Of a DNA stretch of 64,000 nt, positions 18,018-27,609 are shown one piece after another (the stretch's first letter is position 1; the number at the start of each line of letters is the position of its first letter). The notes beneath the pieces were generated by a model. The model had not been told where the DNA came from. It did no database searches and was given only the letters and a program-made list of their open reading frames with translations. Source of the stretch: Anaerolineae bacterium (lineage in GTDB: Bacteria > Chloroflexota > Anaerolineae > Promineifilales > Promineifilaceae); NCBI GenBank assembly GCA_019637635.1, contig JAHBVI010000017.1, forward strand, positions 1 through 64,000, in the 5' to 3' direction. A program made the position numbers and the translations under genes.

Positions 18018-21000
18018 ATGTCACGATACATAGCCACACGAGCGATCCGGGGTGCAAATGCCCTGGTACACGAGGCGGAGGTGATGCTGCAAAAGGCGCT
18101 GCAGGAGAAGAAACCGACGACGCCGGTTTCCTTCCCCAACACCGCCTATTACCTGCCGCTGATTTACGGCATGACCGGGCAAAAGGTGGAAACGCTGGCC
18201 GATTTGCAACCGGCGTTAGCCCACGCCCACGAACTGCTACACCCGCTGCCCTCGGCGCAAAACTGGACCCCCTACCTGGGTGAGACGCTGGACAGCGGCA
18301 TGGCCACGCTAATCGCCGCCGAGGTGATTGAGGCCATCCGGTTTGTCTATGGGGCGCAGCCGGAATTGCTGCCCGGCTTTCATTTGTCCGGCGGCACGGC
18401 CTTTACCAGCCCGGACAATGGTAAGGGCAAATTCACAAACGGCGACGGCCATTTGAACGGCCCGATTGATGATATTCAATTGCGGTCGTGGGGGATTCAG
18501 TTGGTAGACGGCCGTATGCCCGGTTTTGCCGCGATTGTCGGCTGCGCCAAATCAAACGAGGTCGCCGTCAAGCTGGTGCGAGAATTGCAGCGGCGCAACA
18601 TCTTGACCTTTTTGTCGGGGAACGTGAACGGCCGTTCCATCATCCACCAACTGCACGAAGAAGGGGTGGAACTGGGCTATGACACCTACACCGTGCCCTT
18701 TGGCACCGACACCCTCAGCGCCATTTACGCCCTGGGGTTTGCCACCCGCTCCGCGCTCACTTTTGGTGGGTTGAAAGCGGGGCAGGCGCGGGACATTTTG
18801 CTCTACAACAAAGAGCGCGTTTTTGCCTTTGTGCTGGCGTTGGGCGAGGTGGACGATTTGAAATACGCGGCGGCGGCGGGAGCCATCAACTTCGGTTTCC
18901 CGGTCATCGCCGACACCGTTATCCCCGAAATTTTGCCCACCGGCATCACCACTTACGAACACGTGGTCAGTATGCCATTTAACGAAATCCCCGGCGTGAA
19001 TGACCTGGAACGGGCGGAGCGGCTGGTGCAGAAGTGCATCGAGATTCGCGGTGTGAAGATCAAGATGACCGATGTGCCCGTGCCTGTGCCCTACGGCTCG
19101 GCTTTTGAAGGGGAGGTGGTGCGCAAGGCCGATATGCGTGTGGAATTTGGCGGGCAGCACTCCCGTTGTTTTGAATTCCTGACGATGGCCGACCTGAACG
19201 CTCTCACCGACGGCAAAATTGAGATCGTCGGCCCCGATTTTAGCCAGATTCCGGCCAAGGGGGCCATGGATTTGGGCATTGTGGTGCAGGTGGCGGGGCG
19301 GGAGATGCAGAAGGATTTTGAGCCGGTATTGGAGCGGCAAATTCATTATTTTGTGAATGGCGCGTCTGGCGTGCAGCACATTGGGCAGCGGGACATTGCC
19401 TGGATTCGGTTGTCGCAAACGGCCGTAGACAAAGGCTTTGATCTTACACATTTCGGCAAGATTCTGCACGCCCGTTTCCACGCGGACTTTGGCGCGATTG
19501 TGGACAAGGTGCAGGTGACGCTCTACACCGACCCGGCGGCGTTGGCCGAATGGCTGGAAAGGGCGCGGGAGGCGTATAACTTCCGCAACCAGCGATTGGC
19601 CGATTTGACGGACACGGCCGTGAACGAATTCTACTCCTGTACCCTCTGCCAGAGCTTTGCCCCCGACCATGTGTGCATCGTCAGCCCGGAACGGCTGGGG
19701 CTGTGCGGTGCGTATAACTGGCTGGACTGCAAAGCCAGCTTCAGCATCAATCCCACCGGCCCCAACCAGCCGATTAAACTGGGCAAACTGCTTGATCCCG
19801 AAGTGGGCTATTGGAGCGGCACCATTGACTACGCCCGCCAGGGGTCACACGGCGCAGTGCAAAACGTCTCCATGTACAGCATCATGGAAAATCCAATGAC
19901 GGCCTGCCTGCTGCCGGAGACGGAGGTGCTGGTTGATGGCGCCAGCCGGCCGTTGGGTGAACTGGTAGATTTACCGCCGGATACGGCCACTTCGACTGTA
20001 CTCAGTGCCGGCGTGACCACTCTGGATCAAGGCCACACCGCTACCAGCCGCCTGTTGCACGTCCACAAAAATCCGGCGCCGTCCCGGCTGATCCAGCTGG
20101 AGACAAAATCGGGCCAGACGTTGACCCTGACGCCCAATCACGAAGTGGCTGTAGACCGGTGGGGGCAAAACGGCGACGGCCCCTGGGTGCGCGCCGACGA
20201 GGTGCAGCCGGGAGATCGCCTGTATGCGCTGAAAAATTGGCGGTTAGAGGGGCGTGTACCCCTGGTTATTGATCTACTACCCGACGACTGCCGCATTGCC
20301 GACGCCGCCTGGCTGGAAGGATTGTACCAATTGCTGCCAAAACGGTTTGGTTCGCTGGCTGCCGCTTTCCGGCAGGTTGGCGCTGCCCCACCTGACCCGC
20401 GTGTGGCGTCTCTGCCCATTGGCGTGGCTAAAAAGTTGGTGCAGTTGCTAGACGAATCGTGGGATGCGTGGCGGATTCCGGTAACGCAAGCAGCGCCGCC
20501 CTCTGGCAGCCCCGTCATGCCATTACCCACGCTGACGCCTGACTTGTTGTATTTGCTTGGTCTGCTGGCGTCTGATGGGTCGCTGTCGTGGCACGGCCGT
20601 TACCAATGCCGCGTCAACTTTACCAACACCAATCCTGAACTGCTGACAGCCTTCAGTGAGATTTACCGCCAACACTTTCCTTCAGCCACCCTGAGCCAGC
20701 GGCAAAAGAGCGGCGGCGGTCAGGTACAGGGACGGCAGATTAGCAGCCAGCAACCGGCTACGGATTTATATGGCAACAACTTTTTGTTCGGCCTGTTGGC
20801 CGAGGGGTTGGGCGTCCGCCGTCGCCAGCCGCCGGTTTGGGATTTGACCCGGCTGGCCTCGTTGCCGGAAGCGCATATTGCCGCTTTTTTGGGCGGCGTG
20901 TGTGATGGTGATGGTTCTGTGCGGTTGCGGCTGCACGAAGGGCAGTGGCCTACGGGTGAGGCATATTTAAGCCACCAGAACGAACACGCGGCGCGCCATT

Positions 21001-23553
21001 TGCAACTGTTGTTAAAGCGATTGGGCATTGTCAGCCAGGTGCGGCGGGAAACGGCCGTTTACAAAGTGGAGATGCACGGCCGTAATTTGCGCCGTTTTGC
21101 CCAGCAGGTGACGCTGCGCCACCCACAAAAACAGGCGGCGCTGGCGCAAATTGCCCAACTGGACTCAGACGTGGTAGATAAAACCCAGGAGCAGGTGCTA
21201 CCTTATCGGGTGGGACAACTGTTGGCCGAATTGCCGGCCAGCCAGGCGATCCTCAGCCCATCTACCCTGTTTTACTACAAAACGGGTCGCTCCCGACCGG
21301 TGGCCGATAATGTGCGCCGGGTAATGACAGAAGCGCCGGAAACAACGGCCGTTCTCGCCCCCTTGTTGGAGGTGGATTATTTCCTGGACACGGTTACGGC
21401 CGTGACTCCCATAGAAAATGAAGGGCAGTTTACCCATGTCTACAACCTTTCCTTGTTAGACATAAACAGCTACTTTGCCAACGGCGTCCTGGTTAAAAAC
21501 TGCGGCTGCTTCGAATGTATCGTCATGTACATCCCGGAGGTGGAAGGGGTGATGGTGGTCAGCCGCGAGGATGTGGGCATGACCCCGGCGGGCATGAAGT
21601 TCAGCACGCTGGCGGGTATGGCCGGCGGCGGCGTGCAAACGCCAGGGGTGATGGGCGTGGGCAAGTATTACCTGGTCAGCCCCAAGTTTATCTCCGCCGA
21701 TGGCGGGTTTAAGCGGGTGGTGTGGTTGAGCAAGGTGATCAAGGAGACGATGGCCGACGAGTTGCAGCATGTGGCCGAGCGCGAAGGTATCCCCGACCTG
21801 ATTGACCGGATTGCTGACGGCGACAAGATCAACACGGTGGAGCAGTTGCAGGATTGGGTGGAGGAGGTTCACCACCCGGTGCTGGACCTGGGGCCAATGG
21901 GGCGCGAACCGGCGGAACTGCCGGAACCGGATGAGGAGTTGATGGCGCAGGCAACGGCCGTTGTCGAAGCCGCCATGGCCGATTTATCCGCGAAGGACGC
22001 GAAGAGCGCGAAGGAAGAAGAAGTGGAAGAAGTGTCATTCCGAGCGGAGTCTGCGGAGCGAGGAATCCCACCCGAACAACTGGAGACAGGGGGTTCCTCG
22101 GAAGATGTTTCGGCAGCCTCAGCACAGGCTCTCGGAATGACAGTGGCATACCAGGAAACGAAGGAAGTCAAGTTGGAAGAAATACCAAAATCTGTGCCAT
22201 CTGTGGAATCTGTGGATGCTCCCCAAACGCAAGCGGAACTTTTGCAGCAGGCGCAGGCGGCTGCGCTGCGGCAGGCGCAGGCGTTGCAGCAGGCAGCGAG
22301 CGAGGCGCTGCGGCAGGCGGAGTTGCTCGGCCAGGTCAGAGAAATGGCCGCACAACCGGCTACCCCGGCCGAAGCAGTGGAAAGTTTGCGGCAGGCATTA
22401 ATGGCCGCATTGGGCGCACTGGGCGGCGCGGTTCCGGCAACGGCCGTTGCCCCACCACCCACACATGAACCCGTAAAACAGGCGCTTCCGCCTGTGGAAG
22501 AGGTTCCCATCATCGCCAAAGCGCCGGAACCAAAACCCGAAATCCGAAGCTCGAAGCCTGAAGTCCAACCACCGATTACCGACAAACCCTGGCTCCCGCC
22601 CACCACCAAAACCCCGCTCGCCAAAGAAAAATGGGCGGGCAAGGTGCGGGAAGTGACCCTGGGCGCAACAAAGGCGCAGGGCGGCACGCGCGCCAAAACG
22701 GTGACGGTAGGCGGCGAGACGGCGATGCCGTTCCTGGATTTTGAAGGGGTCATGCCCCATCCACCGGTGATTGCCGTGGAGGTACACGACCGCAAACCGG
22801 AGGATTGGTCGCCATTGCTGCTGGAGGCATGGGGCGACGTGGTGGCCGACCCGGTGCGGTGGGCGCAGACGGCCGAGAAAGCGGGCGCGGGGCTGATTCA
22901 GTTGTCATTGGGGCTGGAGAATGGGGTGGACACGGCCGTAGCCACCGTTCGCTCCGTCTTACAAGCCACCGGTTTACCGTTGATTGTCGTCGGGCCAGGC
23001 CAGGCCGAGAAAGACAACGCACTGCTCGTCCCCATTGCCGACGTCTTCAAAGGCGAACGGCTGGCGCTGGGCATTTGCGAAGATAAAAACTACCGCACCA
23101 TCGTCGCCAGCGCCATGCGCCAACGACCACCTGGTCATTGCCCGCACCGCCAGCGATGTGAACCTGGCCAAGCAGCCAAACATCCTCATCAGCGACATGG
23201 GGCTGCCGCTGGATCGGGTGATTATGGACCCGACGACGGGCGCGCTCGGTTATGGCTTTGAGTATGGCTACTCGGTGATGGAGCGGCTGCGGCTGGCGGC
23301 GCTGCAAGGGGACGGCATGACCCAACTGCCGATGATGGTCACGCCCGGCGAAGAGGCGTGGAAGACCAAAGAGGCCAAAGTCGGCGTCGGCGTCCCGGCG
23401 GCCTGGGGCGATTGGGCAGAACGGGCGATCACGTGGGAAACGGTGACGGCCGTCATGCTCATCGAATCCGGCGCCAACATCCTCACCCTGCGCCACCCGG
23501 AGGCGGTGCGGCGGGTGCAAGCCGCGATCAATGATCTGGTGAAAGCGGCGTGA
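18018..23553 (+). CDS. acsB: Acetyl-CoA synthase fused to CoFeSP small subunit, with intein; frameshifted
   Basis: AcsB joins CO, a methyl group and CoA to acetyl-CoA at its nickel-iron A-cluster. Residues 1-629 and 1162 to about 1296 are bacterial AcsB. A-cluster ligands C541, C544, C553 and C563 have the same spacing as C506, C509, C518, C528 of Moorella AcsB. The next ligand, expected at 630, is pushed to C1162 by a 532-residue intein. After AcsB a repeat- and Ala/Gln-rich linker (about 1297-1530) runs without stop into an AcsD-like domain. Near 23115 the frame shifts by one base, and the AcsD sequence continues to 23553. Clear ribosome binding site at 18009. The shift may be a sequencing error or a real lesion. 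Confidence 0.9.
19905..21500 (+). mobile_element. LAGLIDADG intein in AcsB
   Basis: In-frame 532-residue intein, residues 630-1161 of the ORF. Block A is CLLPETEVLVDG, block B LTPNHEVAV with the splicing His, block F VYNLSLLDINSYFANG, block G VLVKN followed by Cys+1. The penultimate residue is Lys where most inteins have His. Two LAGLIDADG motifs, LLGLLASDG (about 846-854) and LGGVCDGDG (958-966), keep the catalytic acids D853 and D965, so the homing endonuclease may be active. The insertion point is directly before the A-cluster Cys-Gly-Cys. The splice nucleophile Cys+1 is therefore itself a nickel ligand. Confidence 0.95.
21985..22220 (+). repeat. Repeat-derived coding linker between AcsB and AcsD
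   Basis: In-frame coding sequence made of three dispersed repeat types: GCGAAGG units (about 21990-22018), a CATTCCGAG...CTCGGAATG inverted repeat with GCGAGGAATCCC (22034-22141), and ATCTGTG units (about 22187-22216). The same motifs are non-coding elsewhere in the window. Confidence 0.7.
22600..23553 (+). CDS. acsD: CoFeSP small subunit (AcsD) domain, frameshifted
   Basis: This is the C-terminal part of the acsB reading frame. From KEKWAGKVREV on, it matches the small subunit of the corrinoid iron-sulfur protein (about 310 residues, near the usual 320). This TIM-barrel partner of AcsC helps hold the corrinoid that carries the methyl group from AcsE to AcsB. No separate start codon with a ribosome site is seen, which supports a true fusion. 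At 23110-23120 the reading frame passes to +1: SAM in the first frame, then NDHLVIARTASDVN in the second. A single extra base explains it. The end (INDLVKAA) runs into a CGTGATA repeat that provides the stop. Confidence 0.85.
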
Positions 23554-23615
23554 TACGTGATGCGTGATGCGTAACCCATTTTTCACGCATCACATATCAC
23601 GCATCACGCATCACG
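23551..23615. repeat. CGTGATG heptamer hairpin, acsD-acsC junction
   Basis: CGTGATA/CGTGATG units face TCACGCA/TCACATA units. The acsD stop TGA is in the first unit; the right arm ends at the acsC ribosome binding site (CGGAG). Confidence 0.85.
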
Positions 23616-23624
23616 GAGAAAAAC

Positions 23625-24992
23625 ATGGCTCTCTCAGGTATCCAAATCTACAAACTGCTGCCGCAGACGAATTGTAAGGAGTGTGGTTTTCCCACCTGTC
23701 TGGCATTTGCCATGAAGCTGGCGGCGAAGCAGGTGGAGCTGTCGCTGTGCCCGACGGTGAGCGAAGAGGCGAAGGCGCAGTTATCGGAAGCGGCCGCGCC
23801 ACCGGTACGGCCGTTGACACTCAAGTCCAACGGCTACGAAGTGTTATCCGGCAATGAAGTGGCGCTGTTCCGGCACGAAAAACGCTTTTTCAGCCCTACC
23901 GGTCTGTTTTTGCGCGTGTATGATGATGAACCGGTAGAGGAGATTAAGCGAAAAGTCACGGCCGTTGCCGCATACCATGTGGATTACGTGGGCATTGACC
24001 TGAAATGGGACGGGATTGCCGTGCAGGCGCGGGGCGGGGATTTTGTGGGGGTGATTACGGCCGTGCGCGCCATCACCCATCTGCCCCTCATTCTCATTGC
24101 CGGGCCGGAAGAGTTAGGGAATCCACAGATTACGCAGATTAAAGAAGAAAAATCTGTGCTATCTGTGAAATCTGTGGATCAAAAACTCTTATTCGCCTTC
24201 GCTACGGCCGATAACTGGCAGGCGATGGTGGATGTGGCCAAGGCCCACCAGGCGGCCCTGGCGGTGCAGGCGGAAACGTTAGATGAGATGGCGGCGCTGA
24301 CGGAAAAGGTGAAGGCAGCCGGGGTGGAAGACATCGTCATTTGCCCGGCGCAGCGGGGGCTGCACGGCACGTTGACGGCCAATAGCACAGCGCGGCGCAT
24401 GGCCCTGAAACAAACCTTCCGCGCTCTGGGCTACCCCATTTTGAACATCCCTGGCGACGCGCCGACGCCGGAGATGGAGACGATCTGGGCAGCGCAGGCG
24501 ATTGGCAAATATGGCAGTTTTGTCATCCTCGACCACGTTGCGCCAGAGACGGCGTACCCGCTGCTGGTGCTGCGCCAGAACATCTACACCGACCCGCAAA
24601 AGCCGATCCAGGTACAACCCGGCCTGTACGAAATCAACAATCCCGGCCCCGATGACCCGGTGCTGGTGACGACCAATTTCTCCATCACCTATTTCAGCGT
24701 GAAGAACGAGGTGGAGAGCGCGGGGCTGCCGGCCTGGCTGCTGGTGACGGAATCGGAAGGGATGAGTGTGCTGACGGCATGGGCGGCGGGCAAATTTGAC
24801 GCCGAACGCATTGCCAAAGATGTGAAGCGGTTCAACGTGGCCGACAAAGTAAGCCGGAAACGCCTGGTACTGCCGGGGCACACGGCCGTGCTCTCCGGCG
24901 AAGTAGAAGGTGAACTACCCGATTGGGAAGTGAAGGTCGGCCCCCGCGAAGCGGTGGATGTGCCGAAGTTTATGAAGCAGGCCTTAGCGTGA
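23625..24992 (+). CDS. acsC: CoFeSP large subunit
   Basis: 455-residue large subunit of the corrinoid iron-sulfur protein. The N-terminal [4Fe-4S] domain has C17, C20, C25 and C42 (NCKECGFPTC...LCP), and the rest is a TIM barrel plus C-terminal corrinoid-binding region. It shuttles the methyl group between AcsE and AcsB. Residues about 166-186 are odd: the coding DNA (24121-24179) is an inverted pair of CACAGATT/ATCTGTG repeats that keeps the frame and adds about 20 residues. It sits between barrel elements, so it may be a tolerated loop. Stop TGA lies in a CGTGATG repeat. Confidence 0.95.
   Translation: MALSGIQIYKLLPQTNCKECGFPTCLAFAMKLAAKQVELSLCPTVSEEAKAQLSEAAAPPVRPLTLKSNGYEVLSGNEVALFRHEKRFFSPTGLFLRVYDDEPVEEIKRKVTAVAAYHVDYVGIDLKWDGIAVQARGGDFVGVITAVRAITHLPLILIAGPEELGNPQITQIKEEKSVLSVKSVDQKLLFAFATADNWQAMVDVAKAHQAALAVQAETLDEMAALTEKVKAAGVEDIVICPAQRGLHGTLTANSTARRMALKQTFRALGYPILNIPGDAPTPEMETIWAAQAIGKYGSFVILDHVAPETAYPLLVLRQNIYTDPQKPIQVQPGLYEINNPGPDDPVLVTTNFSITYFSVKNEVESAGLPAWLLVTESEGMSVLTAWAAGKFDAERIAKDVKRFNVADKVSRKRLVLPGHTAVLSGEVEGELPDWEVKVGPREAVDVPKFMKQALA
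24121..24179 (+). repeat. In-frame ATCTGTG palindromic element inside acsC
   Basis: ATCCACAGATT at the left and AATCTGTGGAT at the right, with further ATCTGTG units between. It is translated as about 20 residues of AcsC. Related non-coding copies lie at 62290-62350 and 63063-63131. Confidence 0.75.
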
Positions 24993-25048
24993 TGCGTGAT
25001 GCGTGACCCGTGAGAATTGTTTCACGCATCACGTATCACGCATTACGA
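24989..25048. repeat. CGTGATG heptamer hairpin downstream of acsC
   Basis: Starts at the acsC stop codon with GCGTGATGCGTGATGCGTGA and faces TCACGCATCACGTATCACG. It ends 10 bases before the next ATG. Confidence 0.85.
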
Positions 25049-25056
25049 AAAAACTT

Positions 25057-25521
25057 ATGAGCAACTTTAACGAATTAGCCAACGAATTTCTTTCTCACAA
25101 ACGGATTGCCTTTGCCGGTGTCTCGCGGGATGAGAAGCAAACGGCGAACCTGATTTACAAAGCATTTCAAGCTAAAGGGTATGAGGTGTTTGCCATCAAC
25201 CCCAACATGACGGCCGTACCTGGGGGTGATCCCTGTTACCCCAATGTGCAGGCGGTGCCGGGTGGGGTGGATGGCATGGTGATTGTCACCAGCCCGGCGG
25301 TGACGGAACAGGTGGTGCAGGATTGTGTGGCCGCTCATGTCCCCCGTGTGTGGATGCACAATAATACCTTCGGCGGCACGAGCGTATCGGAAAAGGCGAC
25401 GGCCGTATGCCGTGAAAATAATATCGTCGTCATTGACGGCGGCTGCCCCTTGATGTTCTTCGACTTTGGTCACAAGTGCATGAAATGGGTTTTGGGGGCA
25501 ATGGGCAGACTGCCGGCGTGA
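25057..25521 (+). CDS. CoA-binding domain protein (YccU-like)
   Basis: 154 residues forming a single Rossmann-like CoA-binding domain (PF13380 type): RIAFAGVSRDEKQTANLIYKA at the N-terminus, then FAINPNM and GGCPLMF. Such proteins bind CoA or acyl-CoA, mostly without known enzymatic role. Its place between acsC and acsV suggests it assists CoA or acetyl-CoA handling, which is inference. The ATG at 25057 has no clear ribosome binding site; the heptamer hairpin ends just before it. Confidence 0.8.
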   Translation: MSNFNELANEFLSHKRIAFAGVSRDEKQTANLIYKAFQAKGYEVFAINPNMTAVPGGDPCYPNVQAVPGGVDGMVIVTSPAVTEQVVQDCVAAHVPRVWMHNNTFGGTSVSEKATAVCRENNIVVIDGGCPLMFFDFGHKCMKWVLGAMGRLPA

Positions 25522-25526
25522 AGAAG

Positions 25527-25592
25527 TAATTGGGTAATTGGGTAATTCGTAATTACCCAATTACCCAATTACCCAATTACCCAATTACCCAT
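25527..25592. repeat. AATTGGGT/AATTACCC heptamer hairpin upstream of acsV
   Basis: AATTGGGT units pair with five tandem ACCCAATT units. The array ends 2 bases before the acsV ATG, leaving no normal ribosome binding site. Confidence 0.85.
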
Positions 25593-25593
25593 C

Positions 25594-27609
25594 ATGGCCG
25601 AATTTACCGTTTCCTTCGACGGGTTTGGCCCGGTTCAGGTACCAGGCGGGTCGCTGCTGACGGAAGCGGCCGTGCGCGCCGGGGTGCAGATTGCCCAGCC
25701 GTGTGGCGGGCAGGGGCGCTGTGGGCGCTGCGCGGTGCAGATTTTGGGCGGCGCAGACGCCGCTGGCGGCGTGCGGCGGCGCAGCACGCTGCGGCTGTCG
25801 GCGGCGGATGTGGCTGCGGGCTATGCCCTGGCCTGCCAGGCGGTAGTGGAAGGGGATGCCCAGGTCATTGTACCCACCCAGGAAACATTGGATCGCGCGC
25901 TGACGACAGATCGCATGGTGGCCGAAGTAACCGTGCCCGCCGGGTATGACCCGCAGCGCGACCAGACAATCCGCCGCCTTTATCTGACGCTGCCGCCGCC
26001 AACGCTGGATGACCAACGGGATGATTGGAGCCGCCTGCAAACGGCATTGCGACAAGAACTTGTCGCCCGAGCCCAAACCGGCATTGAAAATCTGCAAATC
26101 TCCCTACCACTCCTGCGCCAGTTAGGTTCTGTTTTGCGGGCGGGGGATTGGCAGGTCACGGCCGTGATAGATGTGGGCGAACCTCCCGGAGGTTCAAAAA
26201 CCTCCGGGAGGTTGATTGCCCTCCTCCCCGGCCACACTGAAACGCCCCTGCTTGGTCTGGCTATTGACATCGGCACCACCACCGTTTCCGTGTGGTTGGT
26301 GGATTTGTTAAGCGGCGAAGTGTTGGCGCAGGCGGCCGAATACAACCGCCAGATTCGCTGCGGCGAGGACGTGATATCCCGCGCCATTTACGCCAGCAAA
26401 AACAACGGGCAGGCGGAACTGCGGCAGTTGGTGTTGCAGAGTATCAATACGCTGATTGAGCGGGTGGGGCAGAAAGTGGGTAAAGATCAGAGATCAGAGA
26501 TTAGAGATTTAGAGATTGCCCAATCTCCAATCTCCAATCTCCAATCTCACATTTACAAAGCCACCATCGTCGGCAACAGCATGATGATGCACCTGCTGTT
26601 GGGGATTCCGGCGGAGAGTATCCGGCTGAGTCCGTTTGTCACGGCCGTGAACCACCCCCCTACCTTCACCGCCGCCGAAATTGGCCTGGACATGCACCCG
26701 GCGGGAACGGTGATTTGTTTGCCCGGTGTCGCCAGCTATGTGGGCGCGGACATTACCGCCGGGGCGCTGTCGTCCGGGCTGGATGATGCCCTGGCGGTGA
26801 GCCTGTTTATGGATATTGGCACCAACGGCGAGATTGTGCTGGGCGGCCGAGAGTGGCTGGTGACGTGCGCCTGCTCGGCCGGGCCGGCCTTTGAAGGGGC
26901 GGGTGTGCAAGACGGAATGCGGGCCACGCGGGGGGCGATTGAAGAGGTGTGGATTGACGGCCGTACCTTTGAACCTACGCTGCGTGTCATCGGCAACGAA
27001 AAACCGCGTGGTCTGTGTGGCAGTGGCCTGATTTCCTTGCTGGCGGAACTGTTCCTGACCGGGGTGATTGATAAGGGCGGCCATTTGAACCAACATCTGG
27101 ACACAAAACGCATTCGCCAGGGGGAGAATGGCCCCGAATATGTGGTGGCCTGGGCAGATGAAAGCTGGCACGGCCGTGACATCACCATCACCCACGTGGA
27201 CATTGACAATCTGATCCGGGCCAAAGCAGCTGTGTACGCCGGGATGGCGGTATTGGCCGAGAGCGTCGGTGTGCCGCTGGATGCCGTAGAACAGGTGTTG
27301 ATCGGTGGCTCATTTGGCAAATACATCAACGTGGAGAAGGGCATTCAGATTGGGCTGCTGCCGGACAAGCCCTGGGAGCAATTTAAGTTTTTGGGCAATA
27401 CGGCCGTGTTGGGCGCCTATTATGCCCTGCTCAGCCAGACCGCCCAACAGCGTATCAGCGACATCGCCGCCCGCATGACCTACATCGAACTCTCGGCGGA
27501 TAACAGTTTTTATGAGGCGTTTACCTCAGCCCTGTTCCTGCCACACACGGAAATGAGCCGGTTTCCGTCGGTGGGGCAGGGGATGGAGATTGAGAGATTA
27601 GGAGATTAG
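25594..27609 (+). CDS. acsV: Corrinoid activation ATPase (RACo-type)
   Basis: 671-residue reductive activator of CoFeSP. The N-terminal [2Fe-2S] domain has C37, C43, C46 and a fourth Cys near 80 (CGGQGRCGRC...ALAC). An ASKHA ATPase core follows, with AIDIGTTTVSVWL and DIGTNGEIVLG phosphate loops. It re-reduces cob(II)alamin to cob(I)alamin using ATP. Two repeat elements are embedded in frame: a perfect 15-bp hairpin (26180-26213) and an AGATTAG/AATCTCC inverted array (26484-26549). The last codons (IERLGD and stop) also come from a GATTAGA repeat. The start follows directly on another repeat array. Confidence 0.93.
   Translation: MAEFTVSFDGFGPVQVPGGSLLTEAAVRAGVQIAQPCGGQGRCGRCAVQILGGADAAGGVRRRSTLRLSAADVAAGYALACQAVVEGDAQVIVPTQETLDRALTTDRMVAEVTVPAGYDPQRDQTIRRLYLTLPPPTLDDQRDDWSRLQTALRQELVARAQTGIENLQISLPLLRQLGSVLRAGDWQVTAVIDVGEPPGGSKTSGRLIALLPGHTETPLLGLAIDIGTTTVSVWLVDLLSGEVLAQAAEYNRQIRCGEDVISRAIYASKNNGQAELRQLVLQSINTLIERVGQKVGKDQRSEIRDLEIAQSPISNLQSHIYKATIVGNSMMMHLLLGIPAESIRLSPFVTAVNHPPTFTAAEIGLDMHPAGTVICLPGVASYVGADITAGALSSGLDDALAVSLFMDIGTNGEIVLGGREWLVTCACSAGPAFEGAGVQDGMRATRGAIEEVWIDGRTFEPTLRVIGNEKPRGLCGSGLISLLAELFLTGVIDKGGHLNQHLDTKRIRQGENGPEYVVAWADESWHGRDITITHVDIDNLIRAKAAVYAGMAVLAESVGVPLDAVEQVLIGGSFGKYINVEKGIQIGLLPDKPWEQFKFLGNTAVLGAYYALLSQTAQQRISDIAARMTYIELSADNSFYEAFTSALFLPHTEMSRFPSVGQGMEIERLGD
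26180..26213 (+). repeat. In-frame 15-bp hairpin inside acsV
   Basis: Perfect arms at 26180-26194 and 26199-26213 (AACCTCCCGGAGGTT) with a 4-base loop, translated as part of AcsV residues 196-207. Same design as non-coding hairpins at 6929-6962 and 53520-53552. Confidence 0.85.
26484..26549 (+). repeat. In-frame AGATTAG/AATCTCC array inside acsV
   Basis: AGATCAG/AGATTAG units (26484-26516) face four AATCTCC units (26521-26549), translated as about 22 residues (297-319) of AcsV without disrupting the frame. Confidence 0.85.

Noticed and set aside
18018..23261. AcsB lacking the Cys-Gly-Cys motif
   Set aside because: The missing ligand is present after the intein at residue 1162; spacing fits Moorella AcsB exactly once the intein is removed.
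23551..25592. Tandem repeats resembling a CRISPR array
   Set aside because: The units are only 7 bases with no spacers and no cas genes are nearby.
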